Shown here: piece by piece, positions 61,401 to 64,000 of the stretch
Layout of the letters: every line of letters starts with the position of its first letter
Position numbering within the stretch: the stretch's first letter is position 1
From: Yamagishiella unicocca
Taxonomy: Eukaryota; Chlorophyta; Chlorophyceae; Chlamydomonadales; Volvocaceae
Reading direction: 5' to 3'
DNA: 64,000 nucleotides
Assembly: GCA_003116995.1 (NCBI GenBank)
Contig: BDSL01000002.1
Location: forward strand, 558,001 to 622,000
Notes under the pieces: model-generated
The model's input: only the letters and a program-made list of their open reading frames with translations
What the model was told of the DNA's origin: nothing
The model's database searches: none
Translations under genes and position numbers: made by a program

Positions 61401-63199
61401 CCCGGTTTCGGGAGTTTGGCTGCTTCATGTGGCCCCCCGTTGTGCTGGTGCGACACCTCTCATACACCGCTCGCATGCTCCACCCGACCCAGATCGGCTT
61501 TATCCCCATCCGCGGACGTTGCCACTGAGTCGTCACTGGTCAGCCGCCAAGCTACTCCGGTCAGCTGCGCCCACCGAAACGCGCCAATACCGCATACCTC
61601 CCGGTGCCCCCCGTCCGCGCCCCCCATCCCATGACCCCACCTGACTACAGCTCCCCGGGGCCCTCCTACCGCATCAGCTCACTCCGGCCCAACCATTACC
61701 ACGCCTAGGCTAGCCGCAAGGTCCTAACCACCCCATCCCTTGCACCCACCCCTCTAGCGGCGTCCTGAACCCTGGGGCTCTCTACAAAACCCTGAGTGCT
61801 CGCGCGCCCGATGCCACCCTGCCAACCGACCGCGCCGAGACCCCCGCTGCCTTCGTCACCCCACCACCACCGCACCTGCGCATGCGGGGTGCGCTGGCCC
61901 ACGGGTCCGCCTGCGTTGTGCTGGGCGTGCTGCAGGCTGGCGTCCACCGCCAGCAGCCTGGCCAGGCAGCGCAGCGCCACCTGCCGCTCCTCCAGGTACA
62001 GACCCGCAGCGTACTCAGCGCCAAAGACGCCGCGCTGGAGTAGAAGGGGGAACGGGAGGTCAGAGCGTTCACGCACGTTTCGCACGGGAGGGCCCCGGGC
62101 AGGGGGCGCATGTACGTAGTACACGGGTTGTAAAAGTAGTACACGGGTTGTAAAACTCTGCATGGAAGGCGCTGGTGGAAACTAGAAAGGACCCTCCTTT
62201 CGATGCTGAAGCTGGACCATGTACACCGTGTTCCGATACTTCCCTAGCCCGGTTGCCGACCGACATTTCTTCATGTTCTACCCTGGCCTAGCCGCCCCTA
62301 CCGCCCTCCAGGGCTGAAGTGAGTCTACCCCTGGCCTAGCCCTACCTCCTCCAGGGCTGAAGTGAGGTATTCGACGCACAGCACCTCATCCAGCTTCAGC
62401 TCGTCGCTGAGCAGCAGGGCCTGGATACGGGCGGGGGAGAAGTCGTAGTCTAGGTGGTGGGAGCGTGGGGACACTTCGGGGCCCCCGTGGCTAGGTCGTA
62501 TGAAGCTGAAACAGCAACTTGGAAACGAGCGAAGCGCGACTGGCGGCGTGCGGATGAACACGCGTTGACTCGCAATGGATGGAAAACGCGCCGGCCCATT
62601 CCGGATGGGGGAGAGCCCTCGCTGCGCAGCGCGCCTGATGCATCCCACGTAAGGATTTGCTCCGGGGTAGGAGTGCCTACTAGACTGGGCACGGACAGAT
62701 GTCAGGTGACCCTCCAAACGCGTCGCCAGAAGCCATGGAGTCCTTGGCCGCACCCAAAACCAGCACACTTGGCCAGCACAGCCCCCCCCCCCGCAGCCGA
62801 CAATGTCGAAATATGCCGCCAGACGCTAGGTATCTCCGCTGACTAGCCTCACATGCTGCACGTCCGGCACGGGGTCCAGCTCCTGCACTCCGTACTTGGC
62901 TGTCGTGACCTTGCGCAGCTGAACCTGCCGCCGCGACTCCGCCGTCGGGCCCTGCAGAGCCAGATGCAGCGTTATGCACCATACTCCGTGAGATAATGAC
63001 GACGTACGGCCGGCAACCGCGTTTTAGCGCCGCCAAGCAGCTGCGCGCCAAACGGATACACAAACGTTCCGACCTTGAAGTCCAGAAGCTTAAGGAAGCC
63101 CTCTTTGAATTGCTGGAGATAAAGAAGAACCTCATCGCTCTCTACCGATGTCGCGGCGTTTAGGTTGAGCAAAAGCTCCAAGAGCGCCGAGTAGTCCAT
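46492..63199 (-). CDS. NUP205: Nucleoporin NUP205/NUP192, 33 exons, 2,173 aa
   Basis: Large alpha-solenoid scaffold nucleoporin of the inner ring. Exons (minus): 63199-63074, 62951-62853, 62420-62346, 62034-61876, 61119-61030, 60781-60565, 59981-59875, 59250-59122, 58830-58712, 58436-58163, 57929-57830, 57571-57429, 57282-57203, 56942-56846, 56451-56404, 56220-56103, 55462-55254, 54958-54869, 54624-54516, 54239-54044, 53714-53618, 53372-53154, 52980-52911, 52621-52387, 51996-51882, 51520-51383, 51168-50896, 50696-50391, 50173-49985, 49687-49403, 49107-48692, 48400-48162, 47846-46492. All phases agree. Family-type blocks include ALLLSDELKLDEVLCVEYL, LYLEERQVALRCLARLL, SILTYVPYLPEAPESRNDHL, VQQLNEVEARREEYPETLAL, GYLIMHDLLGG and HLLLGYDMEYALGG. 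It is longer than the Arabidopsis protein because of Ala/Gly-rich inserts, mainly in exons 22, 27 and 33. Confidence 0.93.
47926..47960 (-). repeat. Dispersed intron repeat family 1, NUP205 intron 32 (partial)
   Basis: gaagactcgtgggtgcgaga followed by aaacccgt. Short, diverged copy. Confidence 0.65.
49765..49825 (-). repeat. Dispersed intron repeat family 1, NUP205 intron 29
   Basis: gaagacccgtggatgcccga, aaaacccgtttagaacagac and gttctgagatgc. Closely similar to the inverse complement of the copy in the DUF1802 gene. Confidence 0.8.
52285..52350 (+). repeat. Dispersed intron repeat family 1, NUP205 intron 24
   Basis: cctcgaaacgtttgttctga, atggttttcctttcttacac and gggttttcctt. Antisense to NUP205. 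Confidence 0.7.
52663..52692. repeat. Dispersed intron repeat family 3, NUP205 intron 23
   Basis: agagaatccgcgaatccacg followed by gccgacaaag; identical over about 29 bases to the copy at 28832 in a different gene. Confidence 0.8.
53108..53145 (+). repeat. Dispersed intron repeat family 1, NUP205 intron 22 (partial)
   Basis: cacgggtcaggcatccacgg followed by atcttcctcgaa. Confidence 0.65.
53768..53820. repeat. 15-bp repeat (gcggtaccacatggt) in NUP205 intron 20
   Basis: Three to four copies; ggtaccacatggt is itself partly palindromic. Intronic. Confidence 0.85.
54000..54030. repeat. Dispersed intron repeat family 3, NUP205 intron 20
   Basis: ccgtggattcgcggattccc; inverse orientation of the copy at 52663. 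Confidence 0.7.
54690..54755. repeat. ~32-bp direct repeat in NUP205 intron 18
   Basis: ctcctccactatgat...cccggttgcaacgt occurs twice in tandem with small differences. Confidence 0.75.
55128..55195. repeat. 18-bp repeat (gaccccgatgtccatcac) in NUP205 intron 17
   Basis: Three to four units with small substitutions, close to the exon 17 donor at 55254. Confidence 0.8.
55494..55580 (-). repeat. Dispersed intron repeat, family 2 variant, NUP205 intron 16 (copy a)
   Basis: gtgacacgaataaacgacaa, gatagtgggcgcatggtcgg and gggcgcatgctggagcaatg. Confidence 0.75.
55789..55880 (-). repeat. Dispersed intron repeat, family 2 variant, NUP205 intron 16 (copy b)
   Basis: aaaaccggttacgcgacagg, gacaggatagttggcgcacg and gggcgcatgctggagcactg. 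Two related copies in the same 640-bp intron. Confidence 0.78.
56740..56832 (+). repeat. Dispersed intron repeats, families 3 and 1 adjacent, NUP205 intron 14
   Basis: ggccgtggattcgcggatta (family 3 core) is followed directly by ctcgaaacgtctgttctaaa and cggttttccttcgtacacgg (family 1 core), which suggests the two cores can belong to one larger element. Confidence 0.7.
59239..59437. repeat. 99-bp tandem duplication at NUP205 intron 7 / exon 8
   Basis: gtagccggcctggcccactg (first copy near 59241) recurs at 59340 with few changes, so the first bases of exon 8, its 3' splice site and upstream intron are present twice. The inner copy (59250 acceptor) is the one that keeps the reading frame. Confidence 0.88.
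59995..60065. repeat. G-rich tandem repeat in NUP205 intron 6
   Basis: Repeated ggggacaacccggggagggg units. On the plus (antisense) strand it offers many closely spaced G-runs, so G-quadruplex formation is possible. Confidence 0.7.
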
Positions 63200-63560
63200 G
63201 GTTTCCGTGTTCAGCACGACATCAGGCAGCGATACTATCCTGCGTCTTAGCTAGCCCTACTTGTTACAACAATCGTCGCCGCCCAGGCCTTTCGTTACAG
63301 TGCGGTAGGGCGGCTTGCATGCAGATCATTCAGCGGTGGAGCTAAGTAACCTTCCTTCAGCTGTAAATCAACTGTACAGTAACATGGTAAAGGTCAAATG
63401 ATGAAGATGTGTGTATCATTACGTGCATGTTCTCATCGCACGGTTGGTTTGGTCGTCCCGCCTAATTCCCACGGGCCGAACTGCGACCATCGGAACATCG
63501 TTAACCCTCATTGCATCATCCATCTTCCTACTCGTATACTTAAACGTACAATTTAAAGCC
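63200..63560. promoter_or_regulatory. 361-bp divergent promoter, NUP205 / RraA-like gene
   Basis: Separates the NUP205 start codon (minus) from the ATG of the next plus-strand gene. It is less GC-rich than the exons. No defined motif could be assigned. Confidence 0.6.
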
Positions 63561-64000
63561 ATGCAGCCCGCACTTGCACAGCGCTTTGGGCTATGCACGT
63601 TACTTAAGCACGCGCCAGGGCTGTCCGCTGCGGCCAGGGGAATGTCCTCGACTGCAACACCGCCTCCTGATGCTGACAGAAAGGGCACCGCAGACTTGAC
63701 GGACAAGTACATGCCCGACCCCGTTGATAAGGTCTGCACTACGTCGGTGCAAGCCGTTATACCAAACCTCTTCAGGTAGGCCACGGCTGGCCACGGAACA
63801 ATTGGGACCAGGGGGATATCCGGCTCGCCCACGGGCGATGCACAAGCCCGGCGGCAATTGTGGTGTAGGGCGCGCGGCGCCTGCGCGTGATGGGCCCCCG
63901 CGCAAAGCAAATATGTGGCCGCCGCTGAAGCATGGATTTATGAGACACATCTGGGCATAGGTGACGTGACGTGGGTGCATGGGCTGGCACTAAGGGAGGT
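63561..64000 (+). CDS. 5' end of a gene, possibly RraA-like, organelle-targeted (partial)
   Basis: Exon 1 runs from ATG 63561 to a GT donor after 63775 (phase 2); the rest of the gene lies beyond the window and 63776-64000 is intron by this model. The first ~45 residues (MQPALAQRFGLCTLLKHAPG) look like a mitochondrial or plastid leader. The domain begins TADLTDKYMPDPVDKVC and ends VIPNLFR. This is reminiscent of the opening of RraA-type proteins (T-x-D-L-C-D-x..., then P-x-F-R-x-Y-G-G), but only the first helix is visible and the usual Cys after Leu is Thr here. Identity is therefore tentative; that it is a real first exon is more secure, given the divergent promoter. Confidence 0.5.

Noticed and set aside
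1..64000. tRNA, rRNA or snRNA genes
   Set aside because: No cloverleaf, rRNA core or snRNA signature was recognised by eye on either strand; a covariance-model scan would settle it.

Overview
This is a nuclear segment of a GC-rich green alga, most likely a volvocine/Chlamydomonas-type chlorophyte. Genes are split into many short GT-AG exons. Introns are rich in minisatellites and small dispersed repeats. Poly(A) signals of the TGTAA type lie downstream of several stop codons. The proteins are plant/algal in type: a DDB2 with N-terminal zinc knuckles, a lumenal FKBP20-2, and a DUF1802 protein with a plastid-like leader. Most exon models below were built by hand from splice sites and codon phase; they are internally consistent in phase but unsupported by transcripts.

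Layout. 1-10146 (minus strand) is a damaged Ty3/gypsy-type LTR retrotransposon whose 3' end runs off the window. Order in the sense direction: gag-like region, zinc knuckle, two retropepsin-like domains, a hydrophobic segment, reverse transcriptase (tandemly duplicated out of frame), RNase H, a region resembling a C5-cytosine DNA methyltransferase that lacks the catalytic motifs, then the start of the integrase zinc-binding domain. 10147-14536 is repeat territory: an inverted repeat and hairpin, a 13-bp array, a 121-bp array and two tandem copies of a ~1.3-kb repeat. 14734-19916 (+) is DDB2. 19917-23640 has no recognisable gene. 23794-25413 (-) is an intronless Ser/Pro-rich unknown protein. 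27738-35465 (-) is a circularly permuted GTPase of the GNL1 type. 36954-39073 (+) is the thylakoid-lumen FKBP20-2. 39560-40027 (-) is a small RGG protein of the CHTOP/FoP type. 40458-42801 (+) is VPS60/CHMP5 (ESCRT-III). 43457-45465 (+) is a DUF1802 protein. 46492-63199 (-) is nucleoporin NUP205/NUP192 in 33 exons. 63561-64000 (+) is the 5' end of a further gene, possibly RraA-like.

The host genes are housekeeping genes (nucleotide-excision repair, ribosome-associated GTPase, PSII biogenesis, mRNA export, membrane remodelling, nuclear pore) and show no obvious shared pathway. The most unusual content is the methyltransferase-like region built into the retrotransposon polyprotein, and the small repeat families that recur almost only inside introns of several unrelated genes.
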